A stretch of 59,366 nt of DNA from CAYJRR01 sp964372275 [NCBI: uncultured bacterium] (GTDB lineage: Bacteria > CAYJRR01). Shown here piece after piece: positions 17,235-26,166 of the stretch. The notes under the pieces are model-generated. The model worked only from the letters and a program-made list of their open reading frames with translations, was not told where the DNA came from and did no database searches. The DNA lies in assembly GCA_964372275.1 (NCBI GenBank), contig CAYJRR010000005.1:1-59366 (forward strand). The letters run 5' to 3'. Position numbers and translations under genes: made by a program. Within the stretch, counting starts at the first letter, position 1, and each line of letters starts with the position of its first letter.

Positions 17235-18533
17235 ATGCGAACGCCGCTCCACATGCGCATTCTGGTCGGGTTCGCGGTCGGCGCGGCGGCGGGGGTGACG
17301 GCGCACGCGGCCGGCGCGGGGACGGCGGTCGAGTGGGTGGTGGCGAACCTGACCGAGCCGGCGGGGAAGCTGTTCCTGCGGGCGTTACTCCTGACGGTGG
17401 TGCCGCTCGTCTTCTCCTCGCTGGTGCTCGGCGTGACCGGACTCGGGGACCTTCGAAAGCTCGGGCGGGTGGGGGCCAAGACGGTCGCCTACACGCTGGT
17501 GGTCAGCTCGGTCTCGGTCCTGGTCGGGTTCGCCGCCGCCAACGGCGTCCGTCCGGGGGAGCGGCTCGACCCCGAGGTGCGGGCGCGGCTGGTGGCGCGC
17601 TACGAGGGGAAGGCCGGGGAGATCGCGGCCAAGGCGGCCTCCGAGCGCCGCGGCGTCGGCGCCGCGATCGTGGAGATCCTCCCGGAGAACCCCCTCGCCG
17701 CCGCGGCAAAAACGCCGCCCGACATGCTGGGGCTGATGCTCTTCTCGGTCTTCTTCGGCGTCGGCCTGGCGCTTCTCGCCCCGGAGCGCGCGCGGCCGCT
17801 GCTTTCCGTGCTGGAGGCGGTGTTCGACGCCACCTCCGCGATGATCCGCCTGGTGATGTGGATCGCGCCGTTCGGCGTCGCCTGCCTCCTTTTCACCATG
17901 ACTGCGCGCTTCGGGTTCGAGCTGCTCCGTTCGCTCGGGGCCTACGTGCTGACGGTGCTGGCGGCGCTCGCCTTCCACCAGTTGGTCGTCTATTCCGCGA
18001 TCTTGCGGGGGCTGGCGGGGGTCTCGCCGCTCGCCTTCTTCCGGCGGATCCGGGAGGTGATGCTCACCGCCTTCTCCACCTCCTCCTCGAACGCGACGCT
18101 GCCGACCGCCCTCAAGGCGAGCGAGGAAGCGCTCGGCGTGCCGCGCGAGATCGGAAGCTTCGTCCTGACCGTCGGCGCGACCGCGAACCAGAACGGGACG
18201 GCGCTGTTCGAAGGGGTGACGATCCTCTTCCTCGCACAGGTGTTCGGCCAGGACTTGGGCGTGGCGCAGCAGATCCTGGTGCTGGTGCTGGCGGTGGTGA
18301 GCGGCATCGGGACCGCCGGCGTTCCCTCGGGCTCGATCCCTTTCGTCGCCGCCGTGCTGGCGATGGTCGGGATCCCGGTCGAAGGGATCGCGATCATCCT
18401 CGGCGTCGACCGCCTGCTCGACATGTGCCGCACCGTCCTGAACGTGACGGGCGATCTGGTCTGCGCCGTCGTCGTTGCCCGCAGCGAAGGGGCGCCGGTC
18501 ATGGCGGCATCGCCCGGTGGCGCCGCTCGATAA
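17235..18533 (+). CDS. Sodium/proton-dicarboxylate or glutamate symporter
   Basis: The 432-residue integral membrane protein has the full DAACS (glutamate/dicarboxylate symporter) signature: the serine-rich STSSSNATLP re-entrant hairpin HP1, NQNGTALF in TM7, GIGTAGVPSGSI in HP2, and DRLLDMCRTVLNVTGD in TM8. These positions bind substrate and cations in GltPh-type carriers. It therefore imports a C4-dicarboxylate or acidic amino acid. The ATG at 17235 lies directly after the coiled-coil gene, so the two may share a transcript although their roles look unrelated. Confidence 0.92.
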   Translation: MRTPLHMRILVGFAVGAAAGVTAHAAGAGTAVEWVVANLTEPAGKLFLRALLLTVVPLVFSSLVLGVTGLGDLRKLGRVGAKTVAYTLVVSSVSVLVGFAAANGVRPGERLDPEVRARLVARYEGKAGEIAAKAASERRGVGAAIVEILPENPLAAAAKTPPDMLGLMLFSVFFGVGLALLAPERARPLLSVLEAVFDATSAMIRLVMWIAPFGVACLLFTMTARFGFELLRSLGAYVLTVLAALAFHQLVVYSAILRGLAGVSPLAFFRRIREVMLTAFSTSSSNATLPTALKASEEALGVPREIGSFVLTVGATANQNGTALFEGVTILFLAQVFGQDLGVAQQILVLVLAVVSGIGTAGVPSGSIPFVAAVLAMVGIPVEGIAIILGVDRLLDMCRTVLNVTGDLVCAVVVARSEGAPVMAASPGGAAR

Positions 18534-18543
18534 CGGAACCCGG

Positions 18544-20193
18544 TCAGGGGACCTCGGCCGCGGTCTTCCCGCCGCGCTGCTGGAGCAGCCGTTGCGTTCC
18601 GCTTCCCGCCGGCGCGAGATCGAACGGGGTGGAGCCGCCGAGCTTCTTCTTTTCGATGCCGAACCAATCGACCAGAACGACGTCCTCCGCGATCTTGGCG
18701 TTCGCGTTCGCGCCGTGATCGAGCAGCACCGCCGCCACCGCTCCCCAGTCCGACTGCGCCGCGTAGTGGAGCGGCGTGGCGCCGAATTCGTCCCGGGGAT
18801 CGACACGAGCCCCGGCGCGCAACAGCGCCTGGACCCGCTCGGGATGGCCTTCGCGCGCGGCGCGGTGCAGCGGCGTGCGGTCCCGAAGGTCGTTGCCCTC
18901 CAGCCCGATGCGGCGCTGGAGAAACCACTGGAAGAGCGCCTCGTTCTTCGCGTCCATCGCGTCCTGCAATGGATGGCGGAGGCTGGACGCCGCGCCGCCT
19001 TCGAGCAACGCCTCCGCGAGGTCCTCCCGGCCGAGGGTCAGGGCCTCGAAGAGCGGCGAGCGTGGAGGGCCCTCGGCCCGGGCGCCGCGCGTCACCAGGA
19101 GCTTGATCGCAGCGACCGATCGGGCCTGGTGCAACGGCGATCTCCCGGAGGTGTCGCGGGCATTCGGATCCGCGCCTCGGTCCAAGAGAGCGGCGGCGAG
19201 CTCCAGGAGATCGCGTTCCAGGACCAGGGAGAGGAGCGCCGTCCGCTCGGAGCTTCCCGCCGGATCGCCGCCAGCGCCCGCGGCCAGTAGCGCGCGCGCG
19301 GCGTCGAACTGACCATGGCCAAGGGCCCAGCCCATCGCCGATTCATCCTTGGTCGTGCGTGCGTCGACCGGCGCCTTTCGCGCGAGAAGGAGCCCCACGA
19401 GCTCCGCGTCGCCGCGACATGCCGCCCAGTGGAGGGCCGTTCGCCCCTCTCCGTCCTGCGCCCCCGGATCCCCTTTTCGATCGAGCAGCTCCCGGACGAG
19501 GTCGCGGTTCCCGCGGCTCGCGGCGTAGACCAGGACCGGCTCCGACGGTGGAATCCGGCTGTTCGGGTCGGCGCCCGCGCCGAGGAGTCGCCGGACCATT
19601 TCGACCTGTCCGCCGAGGACCGTCTCGGAGAGCGGGGACCGGCCTTCCCGGTCGCGTGCGTTCGGATCGGCCCCCGCGCCGAGGAGCCGCTCCACGACCT
19701 CGCGGTCCCCACCCCCCGCCGCGTGCCAGAGGAGGGTGGCGCCCCCGGCGTCCGGCGCATGGACCGGCGCCCCGCGCGCGAGGAGGAGGTCGAGGATCTT
19801 CATCTTCGCCGCGATCAACGCCGCCGACCTGTACCCGGCGTATCCGCTCCCACCGCCGCCGGAACTCTTGTAACGGCTGCCGTCGTAGCGGAACGTGGAA
19901 GGGATCGAAACGGTCGAGCTTCGTTCCTTGGGAACGGGCGGAGGCAGCTTGTCCTCGCACTCCGGGGAGGTGCGGCGCGCGGGTGTGTGGCTCGCCACCA
20001 GCCGATGGAGCGGCGTGCGTCCCTCGGGATCCCGCGTGTCGAGCGCGGCGCCCGCCTGTAGGAAGGCCTCGACCGCCGCGACGTCGCGCTGCGCCACCGC
20101 CTCGTGAAGTGTGGCCGGTTTCTTGTTCGGACCGGCCAGGCCGGGAGAACCCAGGAGCGAAAACGCGGTCACCAGTCCGAGCGGTCCACCCAT
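18544..20193 (-). CDS. Secreted ankyrin-repeat protein
   Basis: The 549-residue protein has an N-terminal signal-like segment (GLVTAFSLLGSPGLAG). About ten ankyrin repeats follow, with the typical TPLH, LLxAGADPNARD and HxAARxGxxEVVxxLL patterns. Clear examples lie at about 28-70, 130-200, 235-300, 335-365 and 455-520. An insertion at about 70-125 holds a Ser/Gly-rich loop. It is probably exported and binds a protein partner. It has no enzyme domain. It lies convergent to the symporter gene, 10 bases away. Confidence 0.8.
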   Translation of the reverse strand: MGGPLGLVTAFSLLGSPGLAGPNKKPATLHEAVAQRDVAAVEAFLQAGAALDTRDPEGRTPLHRLVASHTPARRTSPECEDKLPPPVPKERSSTVSIPSTFRYDGSRYKSSGGGGSGYAGYRSAALIAAKMKILDLLLARGAPVHAPDAGGATLLWHAAGGGDREVVERLLGAGADPNARDREGRSPLSETVLGGQVEMVRRLLGAGADPNSRIPPSEPVLVYAASRGNRDLVRELLDRKGDPGAQDGEGRTALHWAACRGDAELVGLLLARKAPVDARTTKDESAMGWALGHGQFDAARALLAAGAGGDPAGSSERTALLSLVLERDLLELAAALLDRGADPNARDTSGRSPLHQARSVAAIKLLVTRGARAEGPPRSPLFEALTLGREDLAEALLEGGAASSLRHPLQDAMDAKNEALFQWFLQRRIGLEGNDLRDRTPLHRAAREGHPERVQALLRAGARVDPRDEFGATPLHYAAQSDWGAVAAVLLDHGANANAKIAEDVVLVDWFGIEKKKLGGSTPFDLAPAGSGTQRLLQQRGGKTAAEVP

Positions 20194-20275
20194 CGAAATC
20201 CTCCTCGCGCCTGCTCGATACTACCGGGCTCCGCCGTGGACGGTCAGGTCCTCCGCCGTACCCAGGCGAGTCGGT

Positions 20276-21499
20276 TCAGAGCACCCGCCACCAGGGGGCC
20301 GCCAGGACGTCGGGGGTGATCCATTCCGTGGCTCGTCCGGTGTGAAGCAGGAGCCCGGCGCGGCAACGTTTTCCGTACTCGGCGCGAAACGATCGGAGAT
20401 GCGCTGCATCGCCTATGCGCGGTCGCGCCGTCGCTTTGACCTCGATGGGCAGAAGGCGCTCGCCGGCTTCGATCACGAAATCGACCTCCTCCCCTGCGGC
20501 CGTGCGCCAGTAGAGGATCTCGACGCGCTCGATCCGCGCGTCGCGCCAGCACAGGAGATCGTGCAGGACCAGGTTTTCCAGGTGGGCACCGCCGGGCTCC
20601 GGCGATCCGGCGAGGTGCAGCGCAAGGCCTACGTCCCCCCAGTACAGCTTCGGCGTCTTGATCAGCCGCTTGGTGCGATTCACCGAGTAGGCCGGTAGGC
20701 GCACCAACAGGTACGACGTCTCCAGCAGGTTCAGGTAGCGGTGCGTGGTCGGCTGCGGCAAGGCGGCGTCCCGTCCGAGCTCCGTCTGGTTCACGAGCTG
20801 GCCGAGCCGGTGGCAGGCGGCTCGCATCAGTCTCCGGAAGTCGGGGAGATTGGAGATCGATGCGAGGTCCTGCAGGTCCCGCTCCAGGTAGGTCCGCACG
20901 TAGCCGTCGAACCAGATCGCCCGGTCCGGGTCGGCGCCGAGCGACAGGGCTGGCGTCGGAAAGCCCCCTCGCCGCGCGAGGAGGCGCCAGTCCTCGGCGT
21001 CGTCCGGCTGTCTCGCCAGGATCTCCGCCCATTCCGACTCTTCGCTCGAGAGCAGCTCGTTCCAGACGCCGCATCTTCCCTCGCCGCGCTGCTCCCTTCG
21101 CGTCATGGGCCACAACGTCAGGTAGCTCGCGCGCCCCGCGAGCGATTCCGAGACCTGCCGCATCAGGAGGAGGTTGGCGGAACCGGTGAGGAGGAATCGT
21201 CCGGGCGTGCGCCGCCGGTCGATCGAGCGCTTCACGGCCCGCAGGAGGTCCGGCTCCCGCTGGACTTCGTCGATCGTCACCGGCCGGGTATCACCAGTCA
21301 GCGCATCGGGGTCGCGTCTTGCCAGATCGAGGGCGTCGAGGTCGTCCAGTGTGTGGAAGCGCCGCCCCGAGGAGACGAGCTCGCGGACGAGCGTACTCTT
21401 CCCCGTCTGCCGTGCCCCGGTGACGACCACGGCGGGCATGACTCGCAGCCGCTCGTGCAGCGATTCCTGGACGAGTCGGGGGAGCGAACCGGAATTCAT
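20276..21499 (-). CDS. DUF4143 AAA-type ATPase, copy 1
   Basis: The approximately 407-residue protein has a Walker A motif GARQTGKST, a Walker B TIDEVQ and a LLTGSANLL sensor strand: the AAA_14 ATPase layout. A C-terminal DUF4143 nuclease-like fold follows, with EVDFVIEAGERLLPIEVK (acidic residue and ExK pattern of Holliday-junction-resolvase-like folds). These proteins are common, mobile and poorly understood, possibly linked to defence or stress. ATG 21499 is preferred because it gives the usual short N-terminus and sits next to the operator repeats; ATG 21517 is the longer alternative. The second copy in the window is only distantly similar. Confidence 0.8.
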   Translation of the reverse strand: MNSGSLPRLVQESLHERLRVMPAVVVTGARQTGKSTLVRELVSSGRRFHTLDDLDALDLARRDPDALTGDTRPVTIDEVQREPDLLRAVKRSIDRRRTPGRFLLTGSANLLLMRQVSESLAGRASYLTLWPMTRREQRGEGRCGVWNELLSSEESEWAEILARQPDDAEDWRLLARRGGFPTPALSLGADPDRAIWFDGYVRTYLERDLQDLASISNLPDFRRLMRAACHRLGQLVNQTELGRDAALPQPTTHRYLNLLETSYLLVRLPAYSVNRTKRLIKTPKLYWGDVGLALHLAGSPEPGGAHLENLVLHDLLCWRDARIERVEILYWRTAAGEEVDFVIEAGERLLPIEVKATARPRIGDAAHLRSFRAEYGKRCRAGLLLHTGRATEWITPDVLAAPWWRVL

Positions 21500-21530
21500 A
21501 GCGTGAATGATATCCATTCACTATGTGAAT
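21494..21530 (-). promoter_or_regulatory. Paired ATTCAY-N3-GTGAAT palindromes, putative operator
   Basis: ATTCATAGCGTGAAT (21494-21508) and ATTCACTATGTGAAT (21516-21530) are two versions of one 15-base dyad set 22 bases apart, about two helical turns. The second is a perfect ATTCAC/GTGAAT palindrome with a three-base spacer. The first overlaps the start codon of the DUF4143 ATPase gene. This is a strong candidate binding site for a dimeric repressor that acts twice. Confidence 0.55.
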
Positions 21531-21561
21531 TACAATCAGACGCGTCCGCCGAATCGCGGCC

Positions 21562-21591
21562 TTGCGCAGCTCCGGTCCGGTCCGCTATTCT
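21562..21591 (+). promoter_or_regulatory. Possible sigma-70-type promoter for the FadL pair
   Basis: TTGCGC at 21562-21567 and TATTCT at 21586-21591 are separated by 18 bases and point to the outer-membrane barrel gene starting at 21632. The match is partial, and promoter rules for this lineage are unknown. Confidence 0.35.
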
Positions 21592-21631
21592 CCCGCGCCA
21601 TTTTTTCGCCCGAGATACCCGGAGGCCGTTC

Positions 21632-22921
21632 ATGCGCGTCGTTCGAATCCCGTTGTCGATCGTCCTCTCCACGGTCCCCGTCGTGGCGATGGGCGCCATG
21701 ACCTACGCTCCCGACACCGGGACGACCGCCCGATCGCGGGGGGGCGCCTTCACCGCGGCGGCCGACGACCCGATGGCGATCGTCTACAACCCAGCCGGCT
21801 TCGCCGACCAGAAGAGCCGCCAGGCGTACATCGACGTCAGCTACATCGACCTCAACACCACGTTCGAACGCAGCACCGGACCGTCCTCTCCGTACGAGGC
21901 GGTGCACAACGAAGGGGCCCCCAAGATCAGCCCCAACCTGGTCTACAGCCAACCGTTCGGCACGAAGGGGAACTGGCACGTCGGCGCCCACGGCGGGATC
22001 GGCGTCAACATGAAGTACCCGGAGGACGGGGCGCAACGGTTCACCACCATCCGGCTCGAGCCGACGCAGCTGATGTACACCGGCGGGGTCGCGTGGAGGT
22101 TCAACCGGTTCGTCTCTGCCGGCTTCACCGCGGGGGGGATGCTCACCGAGAACGTCACGCGGGTGAAGACGACGATCAACAACCTCACCTCCACCGAACC
22201 CAACGAGGACCCGGCCTACGACCGCGCGGCCGAGCTGGACGTCAAGGATCCGTTCACGCCGGTGGCGATCCTCGGCGTGAAGGTGACGCCCGTCGAGAGC
22301 TACGAGATCGGAGTCTCGTTCCGGCCCAGCGTCACCACCGAAATGGACGGCACCTACAAGTCGGACGACGGCTCGGTCGACGAAGAGGTCACGCTCAAGG
22401 TCGTGCTTCCGACGATCCTCCGCACCGGCGTGCGCAAGGTAGGACAGAAGTGGGACGCGGAGATCGACTTCGTCCTGGAGGACTGGTCGGGCAGGAAGGA
22501 GGACCTGATCATCGCCAAGGACGGATCGATCGTCGGCAGCGAGGAGATCGCGATCGACCGTGAAGGGAAGGCGGCCTTCTCGGTCCGCGTCGGCGGCAGC
22601 TACGACGTCAAGACGAACATCGAGCTGCAGGCCGGCGTGATCCACGAGACGGCCGGGATCCCCAAGCAGCGCCTGAGCGTGAACGTCTTCGACGCGCCGA
22701 AGACCGGACTCGCGCTCGGCGCGACCTACAAGATCGGCGAGCGCTTCGCCGTCGCGGGGAACCTTTGCTACACCGTGTTGAGCGAGACGTCGGTCGACGA
22801 CAGCGATGTGAAGCAACGCAGCGCGTTTCCCGACAACCCCGAGGCGTTGGCGGTGACCGGCAACGGGACCTACTCCGGCGCCTATACTTTCGCGGGGCTC
22901 TCGTTCCTGGCGAAGTTCTAG
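21632..22921 (+). CDS. FadL-type outer-membrane transport protein, first copy
   Basis: The 429-residue protein starts at ATG 21632 behind GGAGG (21621-21625). It has a signal peptide ending near AMG. The FadL/OmpP1/TodX pattern follows: ARSRGGAFTAAADDPMAIVYNPAGF near the mature N-terminus (the hatch region), then alternating beta strands to a C-terminal Phe (FAGLSFLAKF). Family members are 14-strand barrels that carry long-chain fatty acids or other hydrophobic compounds across the outer membrane. It is followed without any gap by a related barrel gene. Confidence 0.85.
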   Translation: MRVVRIPLSIVLSTVPVVAMGAMTYAPDTGTTARSRGGAFTAAADDPMAIVYNPAGFADQKSRQAYIDVSYIDLNTTFERSTGPSSPYEAVHNEGAPKISPNLVYSQPFGTKGNWHVGAHGGIGVNMKYPEDGAQRFTTIRLEPTQLMYTGGVAWRFNRFVSAGFTAGGMLTENVTRVKTTINNLTSTEPNEDPAYDRAAELDVKDPFTPVAILGVKVTPVESYEIGVSFRPSVTTEMDGTYKSDDGSVDEEVTLKVVLPTILRTGVRKVGQKWDAEIDFVLEDWSGRKEDLIIAKDGSIVGSEEIAIDREGKAAFSVRVGGSYDVKTNIELQAGVIHETAGIPKQRLSVNVFDAPKTGLALGATYKIGERFAVAGNLCYTVLSETSVDDSDVKQRSAFPDNPEALAVTGNGTYSGAYTFAGLSFLAKF

Positions 22922-24265
22922 ATGCGAACCGCCCGTCGCCTCCTCGCCGCCGGCGCCGCGCTCGTCGCCGCGCGCGCGGCCCACGCCGCCGGCTACTACG
23001 TACCCGATCTGGGCACCGTCGCCCGCGCGCGCGGCGGTGCCTATTGCGTCGCGGCGGGAGATCCGACGGCGATGGCCTACAACCCGGCGGGACTGATCGG
23101 TACGGCCGGACCGGACGCCACGGAAGGCGTGTCCGGCCCGGAGGGGCGGCGTGGGCGGCGGATGCTGGTCGATCTCACCGGACTGTGGATGCACGCGCGG
23201 TTCGAACGCACCGGGATCCCGGAGGACAGCGTCGCCGGTTCGACCGCCACCAACCGTCCGCCGGTCCAGATCGTCCCCGCCCTGATCTACGTCCACCCGG
23301 TCGGCGAGCGCTGGTCGTTCGCCGGCGGCTTCCACGCGCCGCTGGGGCCGCGCACCCGCTTCGCGGCCGACGGACCGCAGCGCTTCACCAACACCGAGCT
23401 GTTCAACAGCGAGCTCTCCTACGGCGTCGCCGCTGCCTACCGGCCGCATCCCAAGGTCGCGCTCGGGCTGACGCTGGAAGGGGTGATGGCCGGCGTCGAG
23501 CAGGACTCCGTCGCCACGACCAACCTCGAAGCGCCGCCGAAGGAGTCGCCGGAATACGATTCGCCGCAGCGCCTCTCGGTGATCGACCCGTTCAGCCCGA
23601 CGGCGATCGTCGGCATGACCGTCGCGCCGCTCGAGTGGCTGCAACTCGCAGTTTCCTACCGTCCGGTCACGCACGTCGATGCCGCCGGGACGGTGCTCGA
23701 CCTGAACTCGGGCTTCGAGGACGACGTGCACTTCCGTTTCACCCTTCCGTCGATCCTCCGCGCCGGCGCGCGGATCGTCCGTCCGCGATGGGATGTGGAG
23801 CTCGACGTCGTCGTCGAAGACTGGTCGAGTCACGAGGACGAGGTGCTGACTGCGGACGACGGCGTCTTCACCGGGGGCGAAGGAAGGATCGTCGCGCGGC
23901 GCGACTTCCGCTCGGCAACCTCCTGGAGGCTCGGGGGGAGCGTCGAGGCTTCGACGCGGCTCCGCCTCCATGCCGGGGTCTATCGCGAGCCGTCCAGCGT
24001 CCCGACGAGCACGCTCGACGTCAGCACCGTCGACGCCCCGAAGACCGCGCTCAACCTCGGCGCCTCGTGGAAGATCTCGGAGCGTCACGCGCTCACCGGC
24101 GCCTACACCCACGCGTTCCTGGAGGCGGTCGAGGTGACCGACTCCGGGACCCGCCAGGTGAGCCCCTTTCCGTTCGTCCCGCCGGAGGCCCTCTCGGTCG
24201 TCGGAAACGGAACCTACGAAGCGAGCTACGACATGGTCGGGCTCGCCTACGAAACGAGCTTCTGA
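22922..24265 (+). CDS. FadL-type outer-membrane transport protein, second copy
   Basis: The 447-residue protein begins at ATG 22922 immediately after the stop of the first barrel. It has a signal peptide (ARAAHAAG), then VARARGGAYCVAAGDPTAMAYNPAGL and a strand-rich body ending in a C-terminal Phe (YETSF). Large parts align with the preceding barrel (DPFSPTAIVGMTVAPLEWLQLAVSYRPV against the equivalent strand there), so the two are paralogues from tandem duplication. It is likely another outer-membrane channel for hydrophobic compounds. Confidence 0.82.
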   Translation: MRTARRLLAAGAALVAARAAHAAGYYVPDLGTVARARGGAYCVAAGDPTAMAYNPAGLIGTAGPDATEGVSGPEGRRGRRMLVDLTGLWMHARFERTGIPEDSVAGSTATNRPPVQIVPALIYVHPVGERWSFAGGFHAPLGPRTRFAADGPQRFTNTELFNSELSYGVAAAYRPHPKVALGLTLEGVMAGVEQDSVATTNLEAPPKESPEYDSPQRLSVIDPFSPTAIVGMTVAPLEWLQLAVSYRPVTHVDAAGTVLDLNSGFEDDVHFRFTLPSILRAGARIVRPRWDVELDVVVEDWSSHEDEVLTADDGVFTGGEGRIVARRDFRSATSWRLGGSVEASTRLRLHAGVYREPSSVPTSTLDVSTVDAPKTALNLGASWKISERHALTGAYTHAFLEAVEVTDSGTRQVSPFPFVPPEALSVVGNGTYEASYDMVGLAYETSF

Positions 24266-24284
24266 TGGATCGGCGGCCCCCGCG

Positions 24285-25046
24285 ATGGATCTGAAGGCGC
24301 TCGCCGAGCAACGTCGAGCGTCCGCGCGCCCCGCGCCGGAGATCCGCAACCTGCGCCCGTCGATCAAGGAGTTCGCCCGCTACGTCACCACCCGGCGCGA
24401 AGAGCTGGCGGTGATCGGGGAGATCCGCGCCTTCGATCCCGACAGCGGGCTGCGCGGCGCCGGGGAGGTCGCGCGGCTCGCGCAGGCGATCGCCGCCGGC
24501 GGCGCCTACGGCGTCTCGGTCTGCGCCGACGCCGTGTGGGAGGGCTCCCTCGACGACGTCCGCGCGGCGGCGGGCGCGGTGCAGATACCGGTGCTGGCCC
24601 GCGGACCGTTCCTCGACGAGGCCGATCTCTATCGCGCGCGCGGGGCCGGCGCCGACGCGGTGGTCCTCTACGCCGCCCTCTTCGATGCCGAGCGCCTGAC
24701 GCAGCTGCGGCGCGTCGCCTTCTCGATGAAGATGGAGGTCGTCGCCGAGGCGGGGGACGACGCGACGCTCGATCTCGTGCTGCGCTCCGAGTGCCCCGTC
24801 GTCGCCATCGCCGGCTGCGATCCGTCGGGGCGGCCGGATCTCGCCTCGGCCGACCGGCTTCTCGCGCGCATCCCGAAAGGCCGCACCCCGATCCTCGCCG
24901 GCGGCGTCGCCACGCTCGAGGAGCTTCGGCCGCTCGTTCCGCGGGTCGACGCGGTGATCCTGGTGGAGCCGGTGACCGTCGCGTCCGCGTTGGGGTATGC
25001 GGAGGTGTCGGCGGTCGTCGAGCCGTTCACGACCGCGGTGGAGTGA
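24285..25046 (+). CDS. TrpC-like (indole-3-glycerol phosphate synthase fold) protein with altered active site
   Basis: The 253-residue TIM barrel aligns with TrpC through VIGEIRAFDPDSG (43-55), IPVLARGPFLDEADLYRARGAGADAVVLY, then KMEVVAEAGDD and ILAGGVATLEELRPLVP. The catalytic Lys of EIK is Arg here (R48), the Lys of the RKDF motif is missing (RGPF), and the NNRNL asparagine motif is not seen. A Glu matching the VEVH position remains. It is therefore unlikely to make indole-3-glycerol phosphate by the usual mechanism. No other trp gene is nearby; it follows the FadL pair by 19 bases. Confidence 0.65.
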   Translation: MDLKALAEQRRASARPAPEIRNLRPSIKEFARYVTTRREELAVIGEIRAFDPDSGLRGAGEVARLAQAIAAGGAYGVSVCADAVWEGSLDDVRAAAGAVQIPVLARGPFLDEADLYRARGAGADAVVLYAALFDAERLTQLRRVAFSMKMEVVAEAGDDATLDLVLRSECPVVAIAGCDPSGRPDLASADRLLARIPKGRTPILAGGVATLEELRPLVPRVDAVILVEPVTVASALGYAEVSAVVEPFTTAVE

Positions 25047-25226
25047 GGCCGACGCGGCGACACCTCCGTCGCGTGGATCCGTGCGTACCGCTCCTGCGAC
25101 CGCAGACGTTGACTGAGGTATCGTTCACGACCCGCAACTCCGCCCCGGTCGCCGCTTGGAGGGCGTGCGCTCGCTCCGGTATGGTGGGCCGCTTCTTGCG
25201 AGCCCCTACGGGAGGAGGATCGAACG

Positions 25227-26153
25227 ATGCGCACGCGACTCTGGTCGACCCTGGGAACCGCCGCGCTCCTCGGCGCCGGCTGCAACGACAGCTCGAAGAT
25301 CGAGGACGCCGTCGACCGGCGGGTCGACCTCCCCCCGGAGCCGGAGAACGGCGTGCAGTTCGTCCTCCCGGAGATGGAGATCGAGGCCAGCACCGAGAAG
25401 ATGGTCTGCTGGTACACCACCTTTCCGTCCGAGACCGACCAGTGGGTCCAGACGTTTCAGGTCTTCCAGGGGGAGGGGGGGCACCATCTGGTCGGGTTCC
25501 TCACCTTCGCCAGTGAGGACGACGGAACGGTGAAGGACTGCTCCTCGCCGGCCGACATGGCGACCTGGCTTCCGCTTCTCACCGGCGAGTCGGTGGAGGG
25601 GTTCGACCTGCCGCCCGGATATGCGGTGAAGGTGCCGGCCGAGGCCAAGCTCGTCTTCCAGGTCCACTACGTCAACGCGAGCGACGACGCGATCCGCGTG
25701 CGCGACGTGGTCAATCTGCACTACGCGCCGGCGGACGAGACGATCACGCCGGTCGGCACCTTCGTGCAGACGACGCTCGACTTCGACGTCCCCCCCGGCG
25801 CCTCCAGCGTCACCTTCGAGTGTCCGGTGGAGCAGGCGATCGGCGTCTACCAGGTCTTCGGCCACATGCACGAGGCGGGGGCCTGGATGACGATCTCGGC
25901 CGGACCTCCCGGCGGACTGGAGACGATCTACGACGTCCAGGACTGGGATCCGTCGTACCGCGACCGCGCGCCGATCGCCGAGTGGGAGATCGACCAGCCG
26001 CTCCTGCTGGGCCCGGGGGACGTCATCCGCGTCAACTGCAACTGGCAGAACGACGGTACCGAGACGCTCGGGTTCCCGGCGGAGATGTGCGCATCGCTCT
26101 TCTGGTTCCACCCCGCCCCCGAGCCGCTGGTCTGCACCAGCAGCGCGCTCTAG
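25227..26153 (+). CDS. Lipoprotein with copper type II (PHM/DBM-like) monooxygenase fold
   Basis: The 308-residue protein has a lipobox LGAGC (Cys19). It then shows the copper-ligand series of peptidylglycine/dopamine monooxygenases: EGGHHLVGF (His86, His87), QVHYVN (His147), GHMHEAG (His213 and His215) and a Met in AEMC (Met287) before LFWFHPAP. In known enzymes the first three His hold CuH, and the HxH plus Met hold CuM. It should therefore bind two coppers and hydroxylate an organic substrate outside the cytoplasm. It is short (one-module pair) and lipid-anchored, unlike the animal enzymes. The substrate is unknown; a purely electron-transfer role cannot be excluded. Confidence 0.6.
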   Translation: MRTRLWSTLGTAALLGAGCNDSSKIEDAVDRRVDLPPEPENGVQFVLPEMEIEASTEKMVCWYTTFPSETDQWVQTFQVFQGEGGHHLVGFLTFASEDDGTVKDCSSPADMATWLPLLTGESVEGFDLPPGYAVKVPAEAKLVFQVHYVNASDDAIRVRDVVNLHYAPADETITPVGTFVQTTLDFDVPPGASSVTFECPVEQAIGVYQVFGHMHEAGAWMTISAGPPGGLETIYDVQDWDPSYRDRAPIAEWEIDQPLLLGPGDVIRVNCNWQNDGTETLGFPAEMCASLFWFHPAPEPLVCTSSAL

Positions 26154-26166
26154 CCGAGCCTCGGTC

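Noticed and set aside
21641-21650. GTTCGAATCC, resembling a tRNA T-arm
   Set aside because: It lies in the first codons of the FadL gene and no acceptor stem or anticodon arm pairs around it.
21536-24367. 943-codon antisense open frame under the FadL pair
   Set aside because: Shadow of two barrel genes; no plausible start or domain.
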